Shown here in pieces: positions 17,198 through 25,262 of a stretch of DNA of 64,000 bases (its first letter is position 1; each line of letters begins with the position of its first letter). Location of the stretch: assembly GCF_016342405.1 (NCBI RefSeq), contig NZ_JAEINN010000003.1, positions 186,001 to 250,000 of the forward strand. Reading direction: 5' to 3'. The notes under the pieces are model-generated. The model was not told where the DNA came from. It ran no database searches and saw only the letters and a program-made list of their open reading frames with translations. The translations under genes and the position numbers were made by a program. This stretch comes from Maridesulfovibrio ferrireducens (GTDB taxonomy: Bacteria; Desulfobacterota; Desulfovibrionia; Desulfovibrionales; Desulfovibrionaceae).

Positions 17198-17506
17198 TTA
17201 AAGACTGAGTATTGAATTTTCCCCATCTCCATAAGGAGTAGTTTCAAATCCATCAGCTTCTGAATCATTAAACCAGATACTCTCGCCGGCCAGATAGCGG
17301 AATTTATAATCGTGCCCTACTTCCAAATCAACTGTCACAGCATAATTGCCGCTCTTAAGCCTCTTCATGGGCATTGAGCTTATATCCCAGTCGTTAAAAT
17401 CGCCCACCAGATAAATGGACTCACCATTTTCAATCTGAGCCTTAGGAACTTCGAATCGAACCTTGCAGACAGGTTTACTTTTCAAAAACTTCTTTGAAAT
17501 TGCCAC
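17198..17506 (-). CDS. Stand-alone CBM48/E-set glycogen-binding-like protein
   Basis: A 102-residue protein made almost only of an E-set/CBM48 domain like those in glycogen-branching enzymes, isoamylases and AMPK beta subunits. The core is VRFEVPKAQIENGESIYLVG, then DFNDWD near 45-50, then YKFRYLAGESIWFND. In enzymes this domain docks on alpha-glucan. Without a catalytic domain it can only bind glucan or a protein partner. Its start has AAGGAGGTCTCGGTGGC, with GGAGG upstream of the ATG. Neighbouring genes are not glycogen genes, although glucokinase is encoded 18 kb away. Function unknown. Confidence 0.85.
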   Translation of the reverse strand: MAISKKFLKSKPVCKVRFEVPKAQIENGESIYLVGDFNDWDISSMPMKRLKSGNYAVTVDLEVGHDYKFRYLAGESIWFNDSEADGFETTPYGDGENSILSL

Positions 17507-17800
17507 CGAGACCTCCTTGGACTTACTTTGATGCCAGATAATAATACCATAAAATTATTTTTTTAAAATAAATTTATTTATAATGTAATTAATCCTGATT
17601 TTTTTTCTATGTCAACACTCTCACTAAAAAATACATTTAAATATCACTTTTTACTCCTAAACTCCCTCTTGTTTCACAATCAAAAGTTCAACCAAATAAC
17701 AGTTTTACCAATTTATCTTCGCAAATTATCGCTTTTAACGAAAATATACCTCCATAAATTTAGAAAAAATTAATAATCACAGCACAATCAGCTCAATAAC

Positions 17801-17812
17801 TATGTGCACATA
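17801..17812. promoter_or_regulatory. Perfect palindrome TATGTGCACATA, putative operator
   Basis: A 12-base perfect palindrome ends seven bases before the -35 hexamer of the aminotransferase promoter. Its core, TGTGCACA, is identical to the core at 6148-6155 near the candidate sRNA promoter, which suggests but does not prove a shared regulator. Confidence 0.4.
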
Positions 17813-17818
17813 TTAGCT

Positions 17819-17847
17819 TTGACAGTAGTAAGTGGCACGGTTACAAA
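17819..17847 (+). promoter_or_regulatory. Sigma-70-type promoter of the aminotransferase-hom operon
   Basis: A perfect -35 TTGACA (17819-17824) is 17 bases from TACAAA (17842-17847), which matches four of six -10 positions. Transcription should start near 17854, leaving a ~35-base leader. This position also rules out a GTG at 17832 as start codon of the aminotransferase. Confidence 0.65.
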
Positions 17848-17888
17848 TGTTTTTCGAGTTTTATATATTATTTTCAGGAGTAATGACC

Positions 17889-19067
17889 ATGGATAAATTT
17901 CCAAGAGTTCACAGGCTGCCCCCCTATGTATTTGCCAAAGTGAACGAGTTGAAGATGCAGCTACGCCACCAAGGCGAAGATATCATTGATCTGGGTATGG
18001 GGAACCCGGACCTTCCTACCCCCCAACACATTGTCGATAAATTAGTTGAGGCGGCGCAGAAGCCGGTCAACCATAGATATAGTGCGTCAAAGGGAATCAA
18101 AGGTCTTCGTAATGAAATGGGCAAATGGTACAAGAGAAGATTCGACGTTGAACTGGATGTCGATCAGGAAATCGTCGTTACCATGGGCGCCAAAGAAGGG
18201 CTGGCGCATTTAGCACTGGTCATGCTTTCCCCTGGTGATGTTGTATTCGCCCCGGATCCATCATATCCTATTCATCCCTACGCCAGTATTATCGCAGGCG
18301 CAGATGTTAGAACTATACCAATGGCTCACGACAGGGACTTCTTTGAAGACCTTGAAATGGCAATGCGCCAGACATGGCCTAAGCCGAAAGTTTTAATAAT
18401 CAATTTTCCGCACAACCCAACAGGTATCACGGCAGACATTCCGTTCTTTGAAAAAATTGTTGATTTTGCCAAAGAAAATGATCTGCTGGTTATACATGAT
18501 TTTGCATATGCGGACTTTACTTTTGACGGATACGAAGCTCCGAGTTTTCTTCAGGCCAGAGGCGCAAGAGACGTTGGAGTTGAATTCTTCTCCCTGTCCA
18601 AAAGCTATTCAATGCCCGGCTGGCGCGTTGGATTCTGCTGCGGTAACAGAGAAATGGTACAGGCTCTGACCCGCATTAAAAGTTATCTGGATTACGGACT
18701 TTTTCAGCCTATCCAGATTGCTGCTTGCGCCGCTTTAAGCGGACCGCAGGAATGTGTCAGAGAAATGATGGACATCTATCAAGATCGCCGTGATGCACTC
18801 TGCGAAGGGATGCAGCGCATCGGTTGGGATGTTACTCCTCCGAAGGCTACACAGTTCATTTGGGCCAAGATTCCTGAACAGTTTAAACACTTAGGTTCAG
18901 TTGAATTCTCAAAACTGCTTCTGCGTGAGTGTAAAGTTGCTGTAGCTCCGGGCCTTGGTTTCGGTAGCTATGGAGACGACCATGTGCGCATGGCTTTAGT
19001 AGAAAACAGGCAGAGAATTAATCAGGCTATTCGTGGCATGAAAGATTTATTCGGCTGTTCTTCCTAA
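17889..19067 (+). CDS. Class I/II PLP aminotransferase (AlaC/LL-DAP aminotransferase-like)
   Basis: A 392-residue fold-type I aminotransferase. It has [16 protein letters not shown] near the start, the PLP-contacting [20 protein letters not shown], and the Schiff-base lysine in [15 protein letters not shown]. The group includes AlaC alanine transaminases and aspartate or diaminopimelate aminotransferases. I chose the ATG at 17889 since AGGAG lies eight bases upstream and the promoter lies just before it; ATG at 17883 is the alternative. Directly downstream are hom and the ApgM-like gene, so a role in aspartate-family or alanine metabolism is probable. Confidence 0.9.
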   Translation: MDKFPRVHRLPPYVFAKVNELKMQLRHQGEDIIDLGMGNPDLPTPQHIVDKLVEAAQKPVNHRYSASKGIKGLRNEMGKWYKRRFDVELDVDQEIVVTMGAKEGLAHLALVMLSPGDVVFAPDPSYPIHPYASIIAGADVRTIPMAHDRDFFEDLEMAMRQTWPKPKVLIINFPHNPTGITADIPFFEKIVDFAKENDLLVIHDFAYADFTFDGYEAPSFLQARGARDVGVEFFSLSKSYSMPGWRVGFCCGNREMVQALTRIKSYLDYGLFQPIQIAACAALSGPQECVREMMDIYQDRRDALCEGMQRIGWDVTPPKATQFIWAKIPEQFKHLGSVEFSKLLLRECKVAVAPGLGFGSYGDDHVRMALVENRQRINQAIRGMKDLFGCSS

Positions 19068-19082
19068 TTAAGTAGTAAATCA

Positions 19083-19125
19083 CAATATTTCCGGTTATTT
19101 GAAAAAATATCCGGAAATATTGTTT
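19083..19125 (+). terminator. Hairpin between the aminotransferase and hom
   Basis: CAATATTTCCGG (19083-19094) pairs perfectly with CCGGAAATATTG (19111-19122), with five more pairs inside, followed by TTTAT. It lies 15 bases after the aminotransferase stop. A TATAAT box (19125-19130) follows directly, so hom may also have its own promoter. No clear -35 was found for it. Confidence 0.7.
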
Positions 19126-19157
19126 ATAATTCCAGAGAACTTCATGAAGAGGTATTA

Positions 19158-20441
19158 ATGCAGACAGTCAAGCTAGCCATTGCAGGGTTCGGTACAGTCG
19201 GAACCGGGCTTGCCCGGATTATCGAAGAGAACGAAGATGTCATTCTCGCCCGTTGCGGGAAAAAATTCAAAATAGCGTCAGTTCTCGTTCGAGATCTCAA
19301 AAAACAGAGAGATTTCCTTCTCGGCCCGGGAGCACAACTCACGGACAACATCGAAGAATTCACTTCATGTCCTGATGTTGACATCGTCGTAGAACTTATG
19401 GGCGGGATTACTGCGGCCTTCGACATTGTCAAAAAATCTCTTAAATCCGGCAAGCATGTAGTTACTGCCAACAAGCACCTCTTAGCTGAACACGGAATTG
19501 AATTATTTGAAATAGCGCGCAAAAACGGTGTGGGCTTATATTATGAAGCAAGCGTGGCCGGAGGAATTCCTATTATCCAAGCGATAAAAGAAAGCCTTGC
19601 CGCCAACCGCATTAAGTCCATCGTCGGAATCATGAACGGAACAGCCAACTACATTCTCTCAGAGATGAGCACTAACGGGCTGGAATTCGATACGGCTCTT
19701 TCTCAGGCAAAAGACCTTGGATACGCCGAAGCCGATCCCACTTTTGATATTGAAGGCATTGATACTGCTCACAAACTTGTCGTGCTTATCCGCCTCGCAT
19801 ATGGAAAAGACTACCCCCTTGCAAAGCTTCCGGTAGAAGGTATCACCCGCATCGAAGGGCAGGATATTCTTTTCGCCAGAGATTTAGGCTATCGAATCAA
19901 ACTGATCGGACAGGTTCGCGATGTAGGCGGTAAACTGGAAGCGGGAGTATTTCCGGCACTGGTTAAATACACTCTGCTGCTGGCAAGAGTCGGCGGAAAC
20001 TACAACGCCGTCAGAGTTGAAGGAAATGCAGTAGGACCATCATTTTTTCACGGACAGGGCGCAGGCTCCCTTCCAACAGGCAGCGCCGTAATGGCCGACA
20101 TTATGGCCCTTTCAGGATCGAAAACTCCTGACAATACCGGATTTAACAACAGCCCCATTACAAAAGCAGAAATTCTTGCTCCCGAGTTGGCAACATCTGA
20201 ATACTATTTCAGATTCACTGTTGCAGACAAAGCAGGGGTAATGGCTTCGCTTTCAAAAATTCTTGCGGAACACAATATATCAATCGCTCAGGCTGTCCAG
20301 AAAGGCGCAGCTTCTGAAACGAATGTTCCCATTGTTTTTACGACCCACAAAGCCAGCACTAAAAACGTTAATGCAGCGCTGCGTGAAATCGACCGTATGT
20401 CTTTCATTACAAGACCAACCGTAAGCATGAGAATTCTTTAA
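19158..20441 (+). CDS. hom: Homoserine dehydrogenase
   Basis: Reduces aspartate semialdehyde to homoserine with NAD(P)H, the branch point to threonine and methionine. It is 427 residues long. The Rossmann motif AGFGTVGTG is at residues 9-17, followed by VELMGG, ANKHLLAEHG and the family signature with GIMNGTANYILSEM and GYAEADPTFDIEGIDTAHKL. The C-terminal ~75 residues (YYFRFTVADKAGVMASLSKIL) are an ACT domain, typically the threonine feedback site. GAGG lies before the ATG. The gene continues after 17 bases into the ApgM-like gene. Confidence 0.96.
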   Translation: MQTVKLAIAGFGTVGTGLARIIEENEDVILARCGKKFKIASVLVRDLKKQRDFLLGPGAQLTDNIEEFTSCPDVDIVVELMGGITAAFDIVKKSLKSGKHVVTANKHLLAEHGIELFEIARKNGVGLYYEASVAGGIPIIQAIKESLAANRIKSIVGIMNGTANYILSEMSTNGLEFDTALSQAKDLGYAEADPTFDIEGIDTAHKLVVLIRLAYGKDYPLAKLPVEGITRIEGQDILFARDLGYRIKLIGQVRDVGGKLEAGVFPALVKYTLLLARVGGNYNAVRVEGNAVGPSFFHGQGAGSLPTGSAVMADIMALSGSKTPDNTGFNNSPITKAEILAPELATSEYYFRFTVADKAGVMASLSKILAEHNISIAQAVQKGAASETNVPIVFTTHKASTKNVNAALREIDRMSFITRPTVSMRIL

Positions 20442-20458
20442 GGTTGATGGAGAACAGA

Positions 20459-21640
20459 ATGAAACTGCTTTTTCTGATTGCTGACGGCATGGGCGGATGG
20501 CCCATTAAGGAACTTGGTAATAAAACAACCATGGAAGCCGCATTTACTCCGAATATGGATATGCTAGCAAACAAAGGGATTGTTGGCCGTTGCAGAACTG
20601 TTCCGTCCAGTATGCCCCCAGGATCAGACATTGCAAATATGTCTCTGCTCGGGTTCGATCCGACTAAGTATCACACTGGTCGAGGCCCCATTGAAGCGGC
20701 TGCGCAAGGGCTGAAACTAGACCCGGATGATCTGGTTTGGCGTATGAATCTGGTTAACCTTTCAGAATTATCCAGTGATGGAATTATGCACGACTATTCG
20801 TCAGGGCATATTTCCACCGACAAATCTGTACCATTGGTTGAGCTGCTTCAAAAAGAACTTGGAAATGATGAGTTCACCTTCTACCCCGGCATTCAGTACA
20901 GACATCTGCTGGTCCATAAGGGTGGTGCAAAAAAACTTGAGAGCAAACTTGCGATCAGACCGCCTCATGATCTTACAGATAAGTCCATTGCTGATGATAT
21001 CGAAGAATTCGCCAAAAGCCCTTTAATGGATAAGCTTTTACGCGACGCAGCTAAAGTGCTTAAAGACAACGGAACCAAAGTTGTCAGTATCTGGGCGTGG
21101 GGACAGGGTAATCCGCTTATTCTACCGGATTTTCGTGAAAAATATTCAATGAAAGGCGCTGTCATTTCGGCTGTTGACCTGATTAAAGGACTCGGCAGAG
21201 CTTCCGGGCTGGAAGTAATTGATATTGAAGGCGCTACCGGCCTTGTTGATACTAACTATGCCGGCAAGGTTGACGCGACACTTAAATTTCTGGAACATGG
21301 TGACTTCGCATTCGTTCACCTCGAAGGACCGGATGAGTCAGGCCACATGGGCAGCATCAAAGATAAAATCGCTTCCATCGAAAGATTTGATGCTCAGATC
21401 ATCGGACCTTTAATGGAAAAATATCCTTTGGGCACAGCTTCTTATCTGGTCACCTGTGATCACTTTACGCCCATTGAAACAAAAACTCATGATGCGGCCC
21501 CCGTTCCCTTTATTTTAGTAAGTGATAAATGCGACGGGTCCGATTTAAAGTCTTTTTCTGAAAAGAATGCTAAATCCACAGGCCTGATTCTGGAAAAAGG
21601 GCATGAACTTATGCAATGGGTGCTTAACCTTACCAATTAA
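20459..21640 (+). CDS. Cofactor-independent phosphoglycerate mutase-like protein, possible homoserine kinase substitute
   Basis: A 393-residue alkaline-phosphatase-superfamily protein of the ApgM group. It has LIADGMGGWP near the start, the nucleophile region PPGSDIANMSLLGFDPTKYHTGRGPIE (residues ~45-71, Ser in GSDIAN), HLEGPDESGHMG and TCDHFTPIETKTHD with metal-binding Asp/His. I chose ATG at 20459, since GGAG sits six bases upstream and the family starts at MKLLFLIADG; TTG 20444 and ATG 20447 are also in frame. It follows hom at once. In Desulfovibrio and Geobacter the gene next to hom has been proposed as a functional analogue of homoserine kinase. Glycolytic mutase activity cannot be excluded by sequence. 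Confidence 0.88.
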   Translation: MKLLFLIADGMGGWPIKELGNKTTMEAAFTPNMDMLANKGIVGRCRTVPSSMPPGSDIANMSLLGFDPTKYHTGRGPIEAAAQGLKLDPDDLVWRMNLVNLSELSSDGIMHDYSSGHISTDKSVPLVELLQKELGNDEFTFYPGIQYRHLLVHKGGAKKLESKLAIRPPHDLTDKSIADDIEEFAKSPLMDKLLRDAAKVLKDNGTKVVSIWAWGQGNPLILPDFREKYSMKGAVISAVDLIKGLGRASGLEVIDIEGATGLVDTNYAGKVDATLKFLEHGDFAFVHLEGPDESGHMGSIKDKIASIERFDAQIIGPLMEKYPLGTASYLVTCDHFTPIETKTHDAAPVPFILVSDKCDGSDLKSFSEKNAKSTGLILEKGHELMQWVLNLTN

Positions 21641-21645
21641 ATTAT

Positions 21646-22062
21646 ATGACTATTAATAAAGATTTTCCAACTCCTGACGCATGGTTCAACCACAGTGTTT
21701 CTTATGGTGAAACAGACGCAATGGGAGTTGTATACTATGCTGAATACCTTCACTTTTTCGAAAGATCGCGCAGTCACCTTATTCGCGAAAGAGGAATGAG
21801 TTATTCCGTTGTTGAAGAAAGAGGCATCTTTTTACCTGTCAGGGAAGCCTCCTGCAGGTATCGCACCCCGGCTCATTACGATGACATGTTGAATATACGT
21901 GTCGGTATAGGCGAATGGAAAAGAGCCTCTGTTATTTTTGTCTACGACATATACAAAAACGACCGAACCATACATGTCGCCAACGGTTTTACAGAACATG
22001 CCTGCGTAAATCCGGAAGGTCGCCCAGTCAGAATCCCCGAATGGCTTAGAGAAATATTCTAA
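21646..22062 (+). CDS. YbgC/FadM-type acyl-CoA thioesterase (hot-dog fold)
   Basis: A 138-residue hot-dog thioesterase. The family signature SYGETDAMGVVYYAEYL lies at residues 19-35, with the catalytic Asp at 24 and HFFERSRSHLIRERG after it. Such enzymes hydrolyse short-chain or aromatic acyl-CoA; YbgC also associates with Tol-Pal in E. coli, but here tol-pal is 22 kb away. It starts five bases after the ApgM-like gene and is likely co-transcribed. The ribosome-binding site is weak, so coupling is probable. Confidence 0.9.
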   Translation: MTINKDFPTPDAWFNHSVSYGETDAMGVVYYAEYLHFFERSRSHLIRERGMSYSVVEERGIFLPVREASCRYRTPAHYDDMLNIRVGIGEWKRASVIFVYDIYKNDRTIHVANGFTEHACVNPEGRPVRIPEWLREIF

Positions 22063-22214
22063 ACAATAATTAATTCTGCCTGATCTCAGCAAAAAAAAGC
22101 CATCTAAGAAAAGAACAGCACTCCGTATGAATGGAATTCCTATTTATGCAGGTGTTTCTTTTCAAAAACAAATAAACAATATTATTATACTCAAAATATA
22201 AAAGACAATATCAA

Positions 22215-23003
22215 ATGTACTACGACGTTCACACCCACGCTTTTCATCCCAAAATATCTCAAAAAGTTCTATCACAACTGAACAGCCATTACGGTATAAC
22301 TGCCATCGGCACAGGTTTAGTTGAAGACCTGCTTATGCGGGCCGATAGAGCTGGACTGGATAAAGTAATAATCCATACAGCTGCAACTGAACCGGCACAG
22401 GTTGTTCCTGCCAACAACTGGTCTTTAGAACTGCAAAAGAGCGACCCGCGCATAATATCTTTCGGAACTATGCACCCTGATTATGATGACCCGGAAAAGG
22501 AATTTGCACGCCTTGAAAGGAATGGAATCAAGGGACTTAAGTTTCACCCCGACTTTCAGTCCTTTTTCATGGATGACCCTAAATTTTATAGATTGCTTGA
22601 AATGATTGAAGGCAGATTTATAGCCATGTTTCATATCGGAGATAAACTTCCTCCTGAACAGAATCCTTCATGCCCCGTTAAGCTCAAAAATATTCTGCAA
22701 AATTTCCCGAAATTGACGGCCATTGCGGCCCATATGGGTGGATTATATCACTGGAAATGGGTGGTGGATTATTTAGCCGGAAGCGATGTTTATATGGACA
22801 CATCAAGCGCGTTGCCATTTATGGATAAAAGTCTGCTTCAAGAAATAATGAGAAAACACCCGCGCGAAAAAATCCTTTTCGGCAGTGACTATCCTCTTTA
22901 CGATCCGGGTGAATCGATGAAGGAACTGCAATATAAACTAAAATTGAAAGACAGCGAACTTGAAGTTCACCTAAGCGCTGCCGACAATCTGTTAAACGGA
23001 TAG
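22215..23003 (+). CDS. Amidohydrolase-family metal-dependent hydrolase (COG2159-like)
   Basis: A 262-residue TIM-barrel hydrolase. The metal-binding residues are visible in order: HTH at 6-8, LKFHPDF near 114-120, MFHIGD in the middle, AAHMGG and FGSDYPLYDPGE near the end. This is the amidohydrolase-2 pattern, which includes decarboxylases and lactonases. The substrate is unknown. It begins 150 bases after the thioesterase and ends convergent with the PNPOx-DUF2867 gene (21 bases between stops). I cannot assign it to a pathway. Confidence 0.85.
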   Translation: MYYDVHTHAFHPKISQKVLSQLNSHYGITAIGTGLVEDLLMRADRAGLDKVIIHTAATEPAQVVPANNWSLELQKSDPRIISFGTMHPDYDDPEKEFARLERNGIKGLKFHPDFQSFFMDDPKFYRLLEMIEGRFIAMFHIGDKLPPEQNPSCPVKLKNILQNFPKLTAIAAHMGGLYHWKWVVDYLAGSDVYMDTSSALPFMDKSLLQEIMRKHPREKILFGSDYPLYDPGESMKELQYKLKLKDSELEVHLSAADNLLNG

Positions 23004-23023
23004 ACACCCACTACACTGTTAAA

Positions 23024-23992
23024 TCATTCTTTTACACCATATCTCCCCATGCAATGCATAACAATATGATGAAAAGGACCAATCAATTTGAAATATATTG
23101 GACCAGTCCAATAGAGGAAATTGACGATTATAAACGTATGAAATTTAACTTTTTTAGAATCAAGCGGCTCTGCGACAACTCCTAAATAACAAGTTAAATG
23201 TTTATCACTGGCTTTTCCAATCCAATAATGATCGGCTTTATAGTCTATGGTAGTAAAAAAATCTACTTTTCTACCGATTGCAAAATTGATATCTTCTATT
23301 TCGATGTTTGTATGATCAACAACATCATTAACTCCCATTATTTTTACAACAAATCCTCTTATGCTATAAAGCATGCGCAACCATAAAGGTTTATAGCTTA
23401 GCATCCGAACCAAAAACTTATTCATAGAACATTCACCGATAAAGGCTTTTGATTCAAAACACTCAGCATCTTTCACCAATTTTCTCAGAGCAGGAATTGA
23501 ATTTACAACTTGCTTAGAACTCCGACTTGGGTTCATCCTCCCAAGTTCAACAGGCTCAACGCGTATAACTTTAAATTCGCGCAAATCGCTCATATCTTTC
23601 CAAAGCAAATCATGTCCCTTAAAGAACCGAAAAGGACGTACTTTGGTAAGCCAAGCGTTGCGCTCTTCCTGCGTTGCCTTACGACGTGCTCCAGCTTCAC
23701 ACACCAAACGTATTGCAGACTGTTCCTTAAACCGCCCCCGCCACAATGCGCCTACCCAAAATCCAATTCCCGGATGCACAGCCATAATGCTCATCCTTGA
23801 ATCACGATCGAGGTTAGACCGCATACTTTTCGGAAATTTCTCGAAATAATATCCTCGCCCTTCACCACTAAAAAGAACTGACCCAATAGGCGATACACGC
23901 GGACTACCATCTTCATCCACCGTTGCAATTGACATACTAGGAACTTTGCCGAACAGGTCTATCACTTCGTCCCATGGAATTTCAGATTGCAT
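23024..23992 (-). CDS. PNPOx-like flavin-binding domain fused to a DUF2867-like domain
   Basis: A 322-residue fusion. Residues 1-~155 look like a pyridoxamine-phosphate-oxidase-type split barrel (PSMSIATVDEDGSPRVSPIG, then YYFEKFPKSMRSNLDRDSRMS), which binds FMN, F420 or heme in relatives. Residues ~170-322 match the DUF2867 pattern, with FFTTIDYKADHYWIG and FLYWTGPIYFKLIGPFHHIV. The join is in one clean frame. The start has GGGAGAAAATT before the ATG. It is the second gene after tetR (11-base gap), so it is the likely target of that regulator. Function unknown; a redox or small-molecule detoxification role is inference. Confidence 0.75.
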   Translation of the reverse strand: MQSEIPWDEVIDLFGKVPSMSIATVDEDGSPRVSPIGSVLFSGEGRGYYFEKFPKSMRSNLDRDSRMSIMAVHPGIGFWVGALWRGRFKEQSAIRLVCEAGARRKATQEERNAWLTKVRPFRFFKGHDLLWKDMSDLREFKVIRVEPVELGRMNPSRSSKQVVNSIPALRKLVKDAECFESKAFIGECSMNKFLVRMLSYKPLWLRMLYSIRGFVVKIMGVNDVVDHTNIEIEDINFAIGRKVDFFTTIDYKADHYWIGKASDKHLTCYLGVVAEPLDSKKVKFHTFIIVNFLYWTGPIYFKLIGPFHHIVMHCMGRYGVKE

Positions 23993-24003
23993 AATTTTCT
24001 CCC

Positions 24004-24606
24004 TTAATCTTTTTTAGCATCTGGCATGCCGTACAATTCATTTTTCATTAATTTTATTATATTATCACGCTCTTCACCCAAAATTGCAGGTGCAACCATT
24101 CTTGTCCCAACAAAAAGGGAATAACTGATCCGTGACAAAAGCAACGCACGATCATGATCCCCTGAGACTTCATTAAATATTTCATACAAATAATTCATAC
24201 GAGTTGAATCGACCTTTTCGAGATAACTTCGCGCCAATGGATCAATTTGAGCCCAAGCGCGAATACTTGTTTCAGGGCCGTGCGGCAGATCATTGGATTT
24301 ATCTACAATTGCATCAAAACGCTCTGCAGCACTAACAGAACCGGCTGAAGCATTTTGCATGCTTCCAATTGTCCATTCCTCCACCCAATGTTCAAGCATC
24401 CGCTCAAGATAATCATCTCGTCCTTTAAAATGGTGATAAAAGGACCCCTTAGTTACATCCAATTGCTTACATAAAGCATCAATAGTCAGCTGCTGAATGC
24501 TGTTTTCTGCTAACAAATGAAGCCCCGCATCAAGCAAATCAGTTGCGTTGCGGCGAATCTTCTTATTTTCTTCAACTTTTAATAGAGTCAATGATCTGCA
24601 CCTCAT
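24004..24606 (-). CDS. TetR family transcriptional regulator
   Basis: About 200 residues. The N-terminal helix-turn-helix covers NATDLLDAGLHLLAENSIQQ, LTIDALCKQLDVTKGSFYHHF and KGRDDYLERMLEHW, the classic TetR signature. The C-terminal ligand domain is not recognisable as a special class. An ATG at 24618 falls inside the operator palindrome and is unlikely to be used. ATG 24606 is listed, but GAGGTG seven bases before a TTG at 24591 gives an even better-placed start. It is followed by the PNPOx-DUF2867 gene and probably represses both genes. Confidence 0.88.
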   Translation of the reverse strand: MRCRSLTLLKVEENKKIRRNATDLLDAGLHLLAENSIQQLTIDALCKQLDVTKGSFYHHFKGRDDYLERMLEHWVEEWTIGSMQNASAGSVSAAERFDAIVDKSNDLPHGPETSIRAWAQIDPLARSYLEKVDSTRMNYLYEIFNEVSGDHDRALLLSRISYSLFVGTRMVAPAILGEERDNIIKLMKNELYGMPDAKKD

Positions 24607-24611
24607 TTTTA

Positions 24612-24630
24612 ATACCATACGGTATGGTAT
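24612..24630. promoter_or_regulatory. TetR operator: perfect 19-base palindrome
   Basis: ATACCATAC-G-GTATGGTAT is a perfect inverted repeat around a single central G. It overlaps the 5' end of the tetR frame and its probable promoter, the usual place for an autoregulatory TetR operator. A second copy was not seen nearby. Confidence 0.8.
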
Positions 24631-24682
24631 GTTTAAAAGATATAAAAAACTGAGTCAAGCATAAAAAATAAATACTGCAACA

Positions 24683-24727
24683 AACAAGAAAACGCCTACC
24701 GGATAATCCGGCAGGCGTTTTCTTGTT
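24683..24727 (-). terminator. Long hairpin terminating the cytochrome c3 transcript
   Basis: AACAAGAAAACGCCT (24683-24697) pairs with AGGCGTTTTCTTGTT (24713-24727), with CCGGAT/ATCCGG inside. On the minus strand the stem is followed by a T-rich stretch (GTTTTCTTGTTTG). It lies 35 bases past the cytochrome stop and insulates tetR. Confidence 0.85.
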
Positions 24728-24761
24728 AAAAATCAATTTCGATTAGTGAGTCGAAGATCTC

Positions 24762-25262
24762 CTAATTCGTAGCAGCAACTCTTGGCACTATTACATGACA
24801 AGCATTGTTGGCACAAGGAGCAAGCTTCAATTCTGTCTTACCGGCTTTGTTCATACCAGCATGGCATCCGCGGCAACTGCGGTCACTATGCAGAGTATGG
24901 AACGCCTTGAAGTAAGACTCAGTTTCACCCTTAGCCTTCAACTCGTTATGACAACCATCGGTAGCACAGCTCTTCACAGGAGCTTTGCCGTCCCAAGTGT
25001 GATGGCACTTCACACAAGAGACATCCTGATGATTGAAATGAGAGAATTTAACCTGTGAAAAACGAGTTTTGTTCAACTCGGCAGGGCGTTTAAATTCAAA
25101 TGTTACAGGGAAGCTGACAGTCAACGTAGGGTTGGTGATATCGGCTTTATCGGAAGAGATACTGGCGATCTCTTCACTTAAATGACTAGTGGTGGTCGCA
25201 TAAATAATAACTAGGATGGCAAACACAACTGCCACTCCTACATACAAAAAATTACTCTTCAT
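24762..25262 (-). CDS. Membrane-anchored tetraheme cytochrome c3
   Basis: A 166-residue class III cytochrome. Heme sites in order are CVKCH (83-87), a CX4CH site (99-105), CRGCH (130-134) and a second CX4CH site (150-156). Two CXXCH plus two CX4CH is the cytochrome c3 pattern. Candidate distal histidines are 75, 78, 88 and 122 or 125. Instead of a cleavable signal it starts with MKSNFLYVGVAVVFAILVII, an uncleaved membrane anchor with no cleavage-site box after it. I chose ATG 25262, as GAGGAGGA lies just upstream; the ATG at 25277 would put five arginine-rich residues before it. It would carry electrons in the periplasm, between hydrogenases or formate dehydrogenase and a membrane partner that is not encoded here. 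Confidence 0.92.
   Translation of the reverse strand: MKSNFLYVGVAVVFAILVIIYATTTSHLSEEIASISSDKADITNPTLTVSFPVTFEFKRPAELNKTRFSQVKFSHFNHQDVSCVKCHHTWDGKAPVKSCATDGCHNELKAKGETESYFKAFHTLHSDRSCRGCHAGMNKAGKTELKLAPCANNACHVIVPRVAATN

Larger units (their letters stand above)
17507..17888. other. AT-rich divergent intergenic region
   Basis: This 380-base stretch separates the divergent CBM48 gene and aminotransferase operon. No ORF with a credible start is present. The right end holds the aminotransferase promoter and a palindrome listed separately. The left part (17530-17780) is simple AT-rich DNA in which I can define no element. Confidence 0.6.

Noticed and set aside
17833-17849. TGGCACG on the plus strand before the aminotransferase, a possible sigma-54 -24 box
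   Set aside because: The -12 GC is missing at the required spacing (CAAAT instead of TTGCW), while a TTGACA/TACAAA pair covers the same place.
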